Positions 22,626 through 30,347 of a stretch of 64,000 nt of DNA are shown in pieces; positions within the stretch are counted from its first letter, which is position 1; the number at the start of each line of letters is the position of its first letter. The stretch is from Denitromonas iodatirespirans (GTDB lineage Bacteria > Pseudomonadota > Gammaproteobacteria > Burkholderiales > Rhodocyclaceae). Made by a program: the position numbers and the translations under genes. Where the stretch lies: NCBI RefSeq assembly GCF_018524365.1, contig NZ_JAEKFT010000004.1, positions 62,001 to 126,000 on the forward strand, read 5' to 3'. The notes under the pieces are model-generated. The model searched no databases and was not told the origin of the DNA. It was given only the letters and a program-made list of their open reading frames with translations.

Positions 22626-23144
22626 TCATTCGCCAGCCTGACCGACACCGCCCCGGTCGCGATGGCGATCGTCACAGGCCTTGCAGACCAGGACACCGCG
22701 CATGATGTGCTGCGCCACCATGTTGCGGGAAATCCCCATGCGATCGGCAATCTCCTGGTGCGATAGCCCATCGAAGCGATTGAGGATGAACGCCTCCCGG
22801 CACCGGGGCGGCAGGCTCTCGATGGCCTGAACCATCGCCCGGACATACTGAAGCGCCGCGTACTGCGCTTCGGGCTGCAAGTGGGTCGGCGCGTGCGGAC
22901 CCTGGTCATCCCCGAGCGCATCGAGCGAGGCGAGGCCGCGGACGGCATCGTGGCGTGCCCGGTCGACGAGCAGATTCCGGGCCACCCGATAGAGCAGCGC
23001 TCTGGGATCGCCGATTACCGCCCCCGACTGCTGTAGCGCCAGGACCCGGATGTAGCTTTCCTGCGCCAAGTCCGATGCGGTATCGCTGTCATTGACCTTG
23101 CGGGTGAGGAAGTTTTTCAGCTCGCGGTAGTAGCGCTCGAACAT
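22626..23144 (-). CDS. FecI-type ECF sigma factor
   Basis: The product is 172 residues. Region 2 (FERYYRELKNFLTRKVNDSDTA, ASDLAQESYIRVL) and region 4 (LPPRCREAFILNRFDGLSHQEIA, MGISRNMVAQHI) are plain. It should direct transcription of the downstream fecA-like receptor when released by the FecR-like protein. The ATG at 23144 is preferred because the family starts with this helix; a TTG at 23231 is in frame but lies inside a Fur-like box. Expression is probably iron-controlled through that box. Confidence 0.93.
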   Translation of the reverse strand: MFERYYRELKNFLTRKVNDSDTASDLAQESYIRVLALQQSGAVIGDPRALLYRVARNLLVDRARHDAVRGLASLDALGDDQGPHAPTHLQPEAQYAALQYVRAMVQAIESLPPRCREAFILNRFDGLSHQEIADRMGISRNMVAQHIMRGVLVCKACDDRHRDRGGVGQAGE

Positions 23145-23213
23145 GGGCCAGGGAGGAAGGCTGAAGAGATCACCGATGTGCCTCCTGGCGGCGGCTTGGC
23201 TACACGACCGGTA

Positions 23214-23232
23214 AATGCGATTGCTTCTCAAT
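23214..23232 (-). promoter_or_regulatory. Candidate Fur box before the fecI-like gene
   Basis: AATGCGATTGCTTCTCAAT (plus-strand reading) shares AATGCGA-n4-TT-TC with the site before macA. It ends about 70 bases before the sigma factor start. Confidence 0.45.
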
Positions 23233-23316
23233 GCGCAGCATTCTAGCGCAGTTCCCCGCGGTTGAATCCACCGGACCGATCATGGCATGCGCCCCTGCGC
23301 ACTCCCGATGCACCGG

Positions 23317-23462
23317 CGCCACGGGCATCACGGCAGCCTCCGCCGCAATGCCCGCGTCTGACACCGATTCACATCAGCGGGCGACCACCCGCTGACCGAT
23401 GTGGACCAGCGCCGCGTCCACCTGATCGATGAGGATCAGGCACAGGTCGCCCTCGTCCAGGC
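23317..23462 (-). pseudogene. Second copy of the cphA 3' end (scar, left half)
   Basis: This stretch aligns without gaps to 25353-25498 (offset 2036) with about 8 mismatches in 146 bases. It contains the last 28 codons of the cyanophycin synthetase, its stop (23374-23376), and the downstream hairpin in weakened form (two stem mismatches). Only one codon differs (Ala to Val), while the non-coding part holds most other changes. It has no start and cannot make a protein. It stops at about 23462, where the oxidase fragment begins. Confidence 0.88.
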
Positions 23463-23597
23463 AATCCTGGCTACCGTCGGCGCGCTGGGTGTCGCCCACG
23501 TGCTCAAGCTGCTGCGCGAGGAACTGGAAGTGACGATGGCGCTGACCGGTTGCGCCACCCTGGCCGACATCGACCGCTCGCGGCTGGCCTGAGCCAC
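23463..23597 (+). pseudogene. Second copy of the hydroxy acid oxidase 3' end (scar, right half)
   Basis: From about 23466 the sequence aligns to 17407-17538 (offset 6059) and carries the last 42 or so codons of the oxidase, including its stop at 23590. Over the closest 38 codons there are six base changes, five of them synonymous. It lacks the FMN and catalytic regions. A 63-codon open frame that runs through the join (23401-23592) reads antisense cphA before oxidase sequence and is an artefact. The following 230 bases up to the CdiI-like gene hold nothing I recognise. Confidence 0.88.
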
Positions 23598-23827
23598 GGG
23601 GGCACAAAGCTCACCCTCGCTCGAATGCAGCGCAGGGAAATCCGGGAAATCGGAGGACCCCCGGATTCCTACCAGCGGCCTGCATCGGGTCGCACCAGCC
23701 ACGGTGTCGCCCGCACCAGCGGGCAGCTCGCGCCCATGTCGACGGTGCGCACCGTGCTGCAGAAGAAGGCGATTGCCGGCAAGCTTTACTACATACTGAC
23801 GGCGTTCCCGATCCCTTGAGTTTCCCG

Positions 23828-24157
23828 ATGAGCGACACCTCATATCCCGCACTCGAACAGCTCTTGAGTGCGTACTTTCATCAGGACTGGTGCGATGACC
23901 ACAACACCGAAGCCGACGTGCTTGCCGATTACCTGAAATCCACGTGGCGGGATGAAGTGATATGGACAATTGAGCAGATCGATCGGTATCTGCGCGACCA
24001 TCCGACAAACCTTCTGGAGGCCTTTGAACGCGAGTTCACGCCGATGATTGCAACCGGCACGAACGACGATGAAGCGCAAGCGTGGCTGAGGCGCGCGCGG
24101 GATCAGCTCCAGTCCGACAAAGAGAGCGCACCGGTTCGTCCGGCGTCGCCCAGTTGA
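23828..24157 (+). CDS. CdiI-like contact-dependent inhibition immunity protein (orphan)
   Basis: A 109-residue acidic, helical, cytoplasmic protein. The pattern YPALEQLLSAYFHQDW, then DEVIWTIEQIDRYLRDHP and a C-terminal AWLRRARDQL helix resembles the CdiI_2 family of immunity proteins. Those proteins neutralise nuclease-type toxins of contact-dependent inhibition systems. No CdiA/CdiB or toxin gene is in the window, so this would be an orphan immunity gene giving protection against neighbours. The ATG at 23828 is used; a TTG at 23816 would add four residues. Lower GC than its surroundings fits acquisition. The family call is by eye. Confidence 0.6.
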   Translation: MSDTSYPALEQLLSAYFHQDWCDDHNTEADVLADYLKSTWRDEVIWTIEQIDRYLRDHPTNLLEAFEREFTPMIATGTNDDEAQAWLRRARDQLQSDKESAPVRPASPS

Positions 24158-24202
24158 GATTGATGGGGCTACTGATCAATGACACCGGCCCCAATGATCC
24201 TC

Positions 24203-24595
24203 TCAACGCGGCCCGGCGCACATCAAACGCAAGGTTCTGGCATCACCATCGGCCCCCACGGCACCCAAATCAAACGCCTTCAATCCACCGGATTTCAGAT
24301 TCACTTCGCCGCGATGGAGCAGGATCTGCCTGCCTCCCTGCAGAACCAGGCTGTGATACCCCGCCATGGCGGACACACAGCCGCAGGCCCCGATCGGTTG
24401 AATCACGGTGGCATCCGCATCAAGCCAGAGCGAACCGTGCTCGACACGCAAGCTCCTAGGGACGAGATCCACGCAGTCGGCCAAGCGATTATCCATGGCA
24501 GGCAACGGCATCACCGGGCCGTCAACAGCCGCGCATGCCGTTGAAAGAAAAACAGCACCGAGCAAACAGAAGGGCCTAAACACGCGTGCCCCCAT
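24203..24595 (-). CDS. DUF2195-like lipoprotein, candidate immunity protein
   Basis: The 130-residue product has a lipoprotein signal with lipobox LSTAC (Cys near residue 21). The mature part contains CGCVSAMAGYHSLVLQ and ends LMCAGPR, resembling the small DUF2195 family. It overlaps the 3' end of the transpeptidase-like gene by 20 bases and would sit in the periplasm, where that enzyme would act. Effector then exported partner, with overlapping reading frames, is the usual layout of an effector-immunity pair, so immunity is the favoured but unproven role. Confidence 0.6.
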   Translation of the reverse strand: MGARVFRPFCLLGAVFLSTACAAVDGPVMPLPAMDNRLADCVDLVPRSLRVEHGSLWLDADATVIQPIGACGCVSAMAGYHSLVLQGGRQILLHRGEVNLKSGGLKAFDLGAVGADGDARTLRLMCAGPR

Positions 24596-25094
24596 TGGTC
24601 CGCCTACCTTCCGCGTACTTCACCCGCAGCAGGAAATAGCCTTTCGTCGCCCCCACGGAGCGCGCACGCAAGACAGGGAAAAACCCGGGCTCCACCTCGA
24701 TGCAACCGTGGCTGTAGCCTTTGGTCGAGTCATGCAGATAAAAGCCCCCGCGGCGCGGTGAGCAGGCGTTTCGCGTCTCGGCATCGGCCGGCTCCAGTCG
24801 AACCCGGTTGCGCCCCCAGTTGGCCCAGTAGGGCTCGCAGTCGCCCGCATCGACACCGCGCGGAATCGACTGAACCCCCCAGGCCGGCGACAGGTTGCAG
24901 GTGCCGCTGCCGTCATCCTTGGCCACGCCCCGATCCGCCACATAGACCTTGTACAATCCCTGCGGCGTCGGCCCCGCATCCGGCACACAATCGTTCGTCG
25001 GCATCTGAAAACCCACCATGCCCGATGTCGCCTTGAACACCCCGGAGCCGGACCAGGTCAGACGTTGTCCGTCGAAACTCATGTCTGCGTGCAT
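24576..25094 (-). CDS. Tlde1-like (DUF2778-type) L,D-transpeptidase-fold effector candidate
   Basis: The product is 172 residues without a signal peptide. GPTPQGLYKVYVADRG and GRNRVRLEPAD match the start of the DUF2778/Tlde1 fold. The catalytic segment GGFYLHDSTKGYSHGCI (residues 116-132) supplies H121, the SHGC motif and nucleophile C131, followed by an Arg-rich end. Tlde1 proteins are type VI-delivered enzymes that attack peptidoglycan stems in the target periplasm. Lack of a signal peptide and a size close to Tlde1 (about 170) fit this. The ATG at 25094 follows GAGGAGAG. No type VI secretion gene is in the window, so delivery would rely on a locus elsewhere. Confidence 0.7.
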   Translation of the reverse strand: MHADMSFDGQRLTWSGSGVFKATSGMVGFQMPTNDCVPDAGPTPQGLYKVYVADRGVAKDDGSGTCNLSPAWGVQSIPRGVDAGDCEPYWANWGRNRVRLEPADAETRNACSPRRGGFYLHDSTKGYSHGCIEVEPGFFPVLRARSVGATKGYFLLRVKYAEGRRTNGGTRV

Positions 25095-25199
25095 GCTTCT
25101 CTCCTCTTTGCCGCTTGTGCGTTGACCATCAGCGCGCAAAATAGCACATCAGCATAGTCGCAAGACAGCAAACATCGCAGATCCCATGGCGCGGAACGC

Positions 25200-25331
25200 A
25201 TGATCCGCCTGATCGTCGTCTTTCTGATGCGGACGGTCGTCGTCCCGTTGGCCTTGCTGTGGGGGCTGTATCGAGTGACGATGGGCCTGCCGACGGTGGG
25301 CGCTGCGAGTTCGGGCCGGGTCGATCGATGA
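25200..25331 (+). CDS. Possible 43-residue single-pass membrane protein
   Basis: A short open frame MIRLIVVFLMRTVVVPLALL with continuing hydrophobic residues to about position 30, then a polar tail ending RVDR. It would be one membrane helix. The ribosome site is weak (GGAA). It lies in the 315-base stretch between the effector candidate and cphA, which otherwise holds only the hairpin at 25358. It may not be expressed. Confidence 0.25.
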   Translation: MIRLIVVFLMRTVVVPLALLWGLYRVTMGLPTVGAASSGRVDR

Positions 25332-25357
25332 CCTAAACCCCGGGGGGCATGCCGCCA

Positions 25358-25390
25358 CGGGCATTGCGGCAGTCTTCGCCGCAATGCCCG
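25358..25390. terminator. 13-bp perfect hairpin downstream of cphA
   Basis: CGGGCATTGCGGC, a 7-base loop and GCCGCAATGCCCG form a perfect stem, 20 bases beyond the cphA stop. There is no long T run, so it may act as a weak or Rho-assisted terminator or mRNA 3' stabiliser. A copy with two stem mismatches is in the scar at 23322-23354. Confidence 0.6.
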
Positions 25391-25409
25391 CGTTTGATAC
25401 CGATTCACA

Positions 25410-27980
25410 TCAGCGGGCGACCACCCGCTGACCGATGTGAGCCAGCGCCGCGTCCACCTGATCGATGAGGATCAGGCACAGGTCGCCCTCGTCCAGGCGG
25501 TCGAGGGCGGTGTCGATGGCCAGGAACTCGCCGTAGATCTCGTCCACCCGGGCGGTGCGGCGCGCGTCGGCCAGCCCTTCGCGCAGCAGGCGCAGCACTT
25601 CGCCGTCGGCACGGCCGCGCTGGCAGGCGTCCTCGTAGAGGATCACGTCGTCGAAGGCGTCGCCGAGCTGGCGCGTCTGGGCGGTGATGTCTTCGTCGCG
25701 CCGGTCGCCGGCGCCGCTGATCACCACGCTGCGCCGCTTGCCGGGCATGGCTTCGACGGCCCGCACCAGCGCCGAGATGGCATCCGGGTTGTGGCCGTAG
25801 TCGGCGATCACGGTGGCACCGCGGTGGCGGAACAGGTTGAAACGCCCCGGCGCGGAGGCCGTGGTGCTCTCGAAGGTTTCCAGCGCACGGTCGATCACCG
25901 CCCAGTCGATGTCCAGCGACCACGCCGCTGCCATGACGGCCATGACGTTTTCGACCTGGAAGGCGATCGCGCCGCCCAGCGTCAGCGGCACCCGCGCCAG
26001 GGGGATGCGATGAATCACCTCGCCTTCGACCGCGCACAGATCGTCGCCCTCGCGCACCACCACCCGGCGCCCCAGCGCCCGGTGCAGGGCGGCGGCCGGC
26101 GCATCGGCCTGGCTGGCGAAGAACACCACTTTGCCGGGGCAGTGCACAGCCATCGCCACGGTGTGCGGATCGCAGGCATTGAGCACGGCGGTGCCGGTGG
26201 GCGCTACGTTCTGCACGACCACGCGCTTGAGCACCGACAGATCTTCGACCGAATTGATGTAGTTGAGCCCGAGGTGGTCGCCCACGCCGATGTTGGTGAC
26301 GATGGCCACATCGCACATGTCGAAGCCCAGGCCCTCGCGCAGCATGCCGCCGCGCGCGCATTCGAGCACCGCGGCATCGACCTCGGGATGGCTGAGCACG
26401 TTGCGCGCGCTCTTCGGTCCGCTGCAGTCGCCGGTGTCGGTGCAGCGGCCGTTCACATGCACGCCCTCGGTGCCGGTGAAGCCGGTGCGGTAGCCGGCCT
26501 GCGTGAGCAGGTGGGCCATCAGGCGCACCGTGGTGGTCTTGCCGTTGGTGCCGGTGACGGCCACCACCGGAATGCGGCCGTTGTCGCCGTTGGTGTAGAG
26601 CATGTCGACCACCGCCTGACCCACGTCGCGCCCCTTGCCGTAACTGGGCGACAGGTGCATGCGCAGACCGGGCGCGGCATTGACTTCGACGATGCTGCCG
26701 CCCTGCGCTTCGAGCGGCTGGCCGACCGTCTCGCACACCACGTCGACACCGCAGATGTCGAGGCCGATCATCTGCGCGGCCTCGATGGCACGCGCCGCCA
26801 CCTCGGGGTGGACATCGTCGGTCACGTCGGTGGCGGTGCCGCCGGTCGACAGGTTGGCATTGTTGCGCAACACCACGCGCGCCCCCTTGGGCGGCACGTC
26901 TTCCGGGGTGAAGCCCTGCAGCTTGAGACGGGCCACGGCGATCTCGTCGAAGCGGATCTTGGTCAGCGAGGTGGCATGGCCTTCGCCGCGGCGCGGATCG
27001 GCATTGACGATGTCGACCAGCTGGCGCACGGTGTGCTCGCCGTCGCCGATCACGTGCGGCGGCTCGCGCCGCGCAGCGGCAACCAGCGTGTTGCCCACCA
27101 CCAGCAGGCGGAAGTCATGGCCCGGGCTGAAGCGCTCGACCATCACCTCGTCGCTGTAGTCGTGCGCGGCGTGATAGGCCACTTCGAGGTGGTCGCGGGT
27201 GAGGATGTTCACCGTCACGCCCTTGCCCTGGTTGCCGTCCTGCGGCTTGACCACCACCGCGTCGCCGATCTCGCACATCGCCGCCCAGGCGTCTTCGGCG
27301 TCCGTCACCGGCCGACCGTCGGGCGTGGGCACGCCGGCGGCGCGCAGCAGCTGCTTGGTCAGGTCCTTGTCCTGGGCGATCGACTCGGCGATGGCCGAGG
27401 TGGAATCGATCTCGGCCGCCTGGATGCGCCGCTGCTTGCTGCCCCAGCCGAACTGCACCAGCGAACCGTCGGTCAGCCGGCGGTAGGGGATGCCGCGCGC
27501 CACGGCGGCATGGACGATCGATGCGGTGCTCGGTCCGAGGCGGATGTCGGCATCGAGTTCATGCAGCTGCTGGACGATCGCGGCCAGATCGAAGGGCGCA
27601 TCGGCCAGCGCCGCGGCGATCAGCTGCTCGGCGAAATCGACCGCCATGCGCCCCACGGCCTCTTCGGTGTATTCCACCACCACCTGGAACACCCCGCGAT
27701 CCACGGTGGCGTTGCAGCGCACGAAGCTGACCGGGCAACCGGCCTCGGCCTGCAGGCCGAGGGTGGCGAAGCCCAGCACATGGGCCAGTGTGATGTCGCC
27801 TTGATGGCCGACCGGCCGCATCGCGCCGATGGTCGGGAAGCGTTCGCGCAGGCGCGCTTCGAAGCCGGGCAGATCGGCCAGTGCCAGCTCGGTGTCGGTG
27901 CAATGCACCAGGGCTTCGAAGCTGGTCAGCCGGCTCCACAGGTTGGGGCCGCGCAGGGCACGCAGACGGGTGATTTCCAT
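25410..27980 (-). CDS. cphA: Cyanophycin synthetase
   Basis: The 856-residue enzyme has the three parts of CphA1: N-terminal domain (1-160), an ATP-grasp domain (about 200-450; VVVKPQDGNQGKGV, VEVNAAPGLRMHL) that adds Asp, and a Mur-ligase-like domain with P-loop GTNGKTTT (477-484) that adds Arg to the Asp side chain. It polymerises Asp and Arg into cyanophycin granules, a nitrogen store. It follows the second synthetase gene by 13 bases on the same strand. Its 3' end, with the downstream hairpin, is repeated at 23317-23462. Confidence 0.95.
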   Translation of the reverse strand: MEITRLRALRGPNLWSRLTSFEALVHCTDTELALADLPGFEARLRERFPTIGAMRPVGHQGDITLAHVLGFATLGLQAEAGCPVSFVRCNATVDRGVFQVVVEYTEEAVGRMAVDFAEQLIAAALADAPFDLAAIVQQLHELDADIRLGPSTASIVHAAVARGIPYRRLTDGSLVQFGWGSKQRRIQAAEIDSTSAIAESIAQDKDLTKQLLRAAGVPTPDGRPVTDAEDAWAAMCEIGDAVVVKPQDGNQGKGVTVNILTRDHLEVAYHAAHDYSDEVMVERFSPGHDFRLLVVGNTLVAAARREPPHVIGDGEHTVRQLVDIVNADPRRGEGHATSLTKIRFDEIAVARLKLQGFTPEDVPPKGARVVLRNNANLSTGGTATDVTDDVHPEVAARAIEAAQMIGLDICGVDVVCETVGQPLEAQGGSIVEVNAAPGLRMHLSPSYGKGRDVGQAVVDMLYTNGDNGRIPVVAVTGTNGKTTTVRLMAHLLTQAGYRTGFTGTEGVHVNGRCTDTGDCSGPKSARNVLSHPEVDAAVLECARGGMLREGLGFDMCDVAIVTNIGVGDHLGLNYINSVEDLSVLKRVVVQNVAPTGTAVLNACDPHTVAMAVHCPGKVVFFASQADAPAAALHRALGRRVVVREGDDLCAVEGEVIHRIPLARVPLTLGGAIAFQVENVMAVMAAAWSLDIDWAVIDRALETFESTTASAPGRFNLFRHRGATVIADYGHNPDAISALVRAVEAMPGKRRSVVISGAGDRRDEDITAQTRQLGDAFDDVILYEDACQRGRADGEVLRLLREGLADARRTARVDEIYGEFLAIDTALDRLDEGDLCLILIDQVDAALAHIGQRVVAR

Positions 27981-27993
27981 GATTCACGAATCC

Positions 27994-30153
27994 TTAAAGG
28001 GCGCTGACGGGGGCGCGATAGGTATCGAGCGCGGCCTGGACGAGGTTGCCGGCCAAGCCGGCAGCCAGGGCTGCGGCGATGGCGGCGACGGCCCAGCGCG
28101 GATCGAGCCCGGCAATGCCCTGGGCCGTCCGGCGAGCGACGCTGGTCGACTCGCCGCCGCGCCCGAGCATGATCTCGTCGCCGTCGAGCCACACGGCGGC
28201 GCCGCCACCGGCCAGATGCTCGGCAATCAGCGGCGAATCGGGCCGCGCGCTGTAGAACCACACCGCGCCGTCGCTCAGCTCGGCCAGATCGGCCACCTGC
28301 GCGTCGTCGGCGTTGAGCACCGCGGCACCAGCAGCGAGCACCACGTCCACCTGGGTGCGCCAGACGTTGCGCAGATGCGTCTCGTCGGCGATGTGCCAGG
28401 CGGCCAGATCGGCCGGCGCCCCGGCGGTGGTCACCACCCCGACGGCGCAGCGATCATAGGCCAGGCCTTGGTCGAGGATCACCTCGGGGCCGTTTTCGAT
28501 CACCGCGGTTTGCACGCAGCGGTTCATCAGCACCCGCCGGCCCGAATCCCAGCTGGCGCCCTTGCGTGTGGTGATCAGCCGCCCGCCCATCCACAGGCCG
28601 TCTTCGCAGGCCAGACCGACATAGCGGTGCTCGCTCTGCATCAGCCATGCCACCAGATGCGCGATTGCCGAGCGCCCCTCGGCGCCGCTGACGCCGATGA
28701 CCGGCACACGGCCCGAATCGCCCTCGGGGAACAGATGCGCCACGATCGCCTCACCCACCGGCTGGGCCTCGCCCTCGGTGGGTTTCAGATGCATCAGCAA
28801 ACCGGGGCCGGCATTGACCTCGACCACCGCACCGCCCTGCTCGCGCAGCGGCCGGTCGATGGCCGTGCACACCAGGTCGACCCCGGCGATGTCCAGCCCC
28901 ACCACCTTGACCGCCAGCACCGCATCGGCCGCCACCTCGGGATGCACCCGCGCCGTCACGTCGGCCGCGTAGTTGGCATTGCGCTGGATCAGCACGCGAC
29001 GACCGGCGGCGGGCACCGACTCGCCGCTCAAGCCCTGGCGTTCGAGTTCCAGCACCACGGTCGGGCAGTCCTTGAGCACGATGACGTCGAGCGGAAACAT
29101 CTCTTCGCTGCCGCGCCGCGGATCGACGTTGATCTGCGCGTCGATCAGCGCTTCGACCGTGCTGACCCCATCGCCGACCACGCACACCGTCTCGCCGCGG
29201 CAGGCGGCGACCACGCGCCCGCCCACCACCAGCAGGCGGTATTCGTCACCGGGGATGTATTGCTCGACGATCACCTCGCTGCCCTCGCGGTCCGCCACGG
29301 CCCAGGCCGCCGCGACCGCCTCGCGCGAGTCGAGCGCCATCGACACGCCGCGCCCGTGGTTGGCATCGGTGGGCTTGACCACCACCGGCAGGCCGAGGTC
29401 CTCGGCGACCGACCACGCGGCCTCGGGCGAGGCGGCGATCTCGCCGGCCGGCACGGGCACGCCGCAGGCGGCGATCAGCTGTTTGGTGAGCACCTTGTCG
29501 CTGGCCACGCCTTCGGCGATGGCGCTGGTGCGGTCGGTCTCGGCCGTCCAGATGCGCCGCTGGCACACCCCGTAACCCATCTGGATCAGGTTGCCGCCGG
29601 TCAGGCGAACGGTCGGGATACGCCGCGCATAGGCGGCCTCGACGATGCAGCCGGTGCTCGGTCCGAGCGCGTGGCGGTCGACCACCGCGCGCAGTCCGGC
29701 CAGCGCGCCATCCAGATCGAAGGCCGTGTCGTCGATGGCCGCCTGCAGCAGCTCGACGCCGAGCGCCAGGCAGATGCGGCCGATAGCCTCGTTGCGGGAG
29801 CGGAAAGCCACTTTGTAGACGCCGCGCACGGGGGTCATGCGCGCCTTGCCGAAGCCTTCCGGCACGCCGACCATGCCGTGCAGTTCGATCACCACATGCT
29901 CGAGGATGTGCGCCGCCCAGGTGCCCTCGCGCAGGCGCTCGAGAAAGCCGCCGCGTTCGCCCACCCCGCATCGATGCTCGACCAGCCCGGGCAGCCGGGC
30001 GGTGAGGCGTTCGTAGAGACCGGGGATCAGGTTCGACGGCGCGTCTTCCAGATCATGGATGTCCACCCAGGCTTCGATCACCGGACGGTAGGTCCAGATG
30101 TTCGGGCCATCGAGGTAGCGCACGCGCAGCACTTGCAGGGTTCGTTGGGTCAT
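27994..30153 (-). CDS. Second cyanophycin synthetase-like protein with degenerate Mur-ligase P-loop
   Basis: The 719-residue protein is paralogous to CphA over its N-terminal and ATP-grasp domains (VVVKPTDANHGRGV, VEVNAGPGLLMHL). At the position of the P-loop it reads GVSGAEGRS (about 487-495) in place of GTNGKTT, losing the Lys-Thr pair needed to bind ATP, and it is about 137 residues shorter at the C-terminus. It should keep at most one ligase activity. Such CphA'/CphA2-type partners sit next to cphA in other heterotrophs; in Ralstonia the partner is not active alone, as I recall. A modulatory, or primer- or dipeptide-using, role is possible. Confidence 0.88.
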   Translation of the reverse strand: MTQRTLQVLRVRYLDGPNIWTYRPVIEAWVDIHDLEDAPSNLIPGLYERLTARLPGLVEHRCGVGERGGFLERLREGTWAAHILEHVVIELHGMVGVPEGFGKARMTPVRGVYKVAFRSRNEAIGRICLALGVELLQAAIDDTAFDLDGALAGLRAVVDRHALGPSTGCIVEAAYARRIPTVRLTGGNLIQMGYGVCQRRIWTAETDRTSAIAEGVASDKVLTKQLIAACGVPVPAGEIAASPEAAWSVAEDLGLPVVVKPTDANHGRGVSMALDSREAVAAAWAVADREGSEVIVEQYIPGDEYRLLVVGGRVVAACRGETVCVVGDGVSTVEALIDAQINVDPRRGSEEMFPLDVIVLKDCPTVVLELERQGLSGESVPAAGRRVLIQRNANYAADVTARVHPEVAADAVLAVKVVGLDIAGVDLVCTAIDRPLREQGGAVVEVNAGPGLLMHLKPTEGEAQPVGEAIVAHLFPEGDSGRVPVIGVSGAEGRSAIAHLVAWLMQSEHRYVGLACEDGLWMGGRLITTRKGASWDSGRRVLMNRCVQTAVIENGPEVILDQGLAYDRCAVGVVTTAGAPADLAAWHIADETHLRNVWRTQVDVVLAAGAAVLNADDAQVADLAELSDGAVWFYSARPDSPLIAEHLAGGGAAVWLDGDEIMLGRGGESTSVARRTAQGIAGLDPRWAVAAIAAALAAGLAGNLVQAALDTYRAPVSAL

Positions 30154-30347
30154 CGCGAAAAAGGACCACCAAAGCGGAAATCGGACCCGTGCCCCCCGAG
30201 GGCAGCACGGTACAACCGGCGCGTATCATAGCGACCATGGCGGCCGATTCTACGGCAGCACCCCCCCTATCTTTTGTGAGGAATTGAAAGGAACGCGTCA
30301 GCCCGGCGCGGGCGGCGTATAGTTCGCAGCCTTGCAGGATTGCGCCC

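Noticed and set aside
23401-23592. A 63-codon frame crossing the scar
   Set aside because: Its first half is antisense cphA and its second half the oxidase end; it is a by-product of the join.
25079-25408. A 109-codon minus-strand frame before the effector candidate
   Set aside because: No ribosome site at its start, runs through the hairpin, and its translation resembles no protein.
25437-28007. An 856-codon open frame antisense to cphA
   Set aside because: It mirrors the coding frame of cyanophycin synthetase and shows no protein family.
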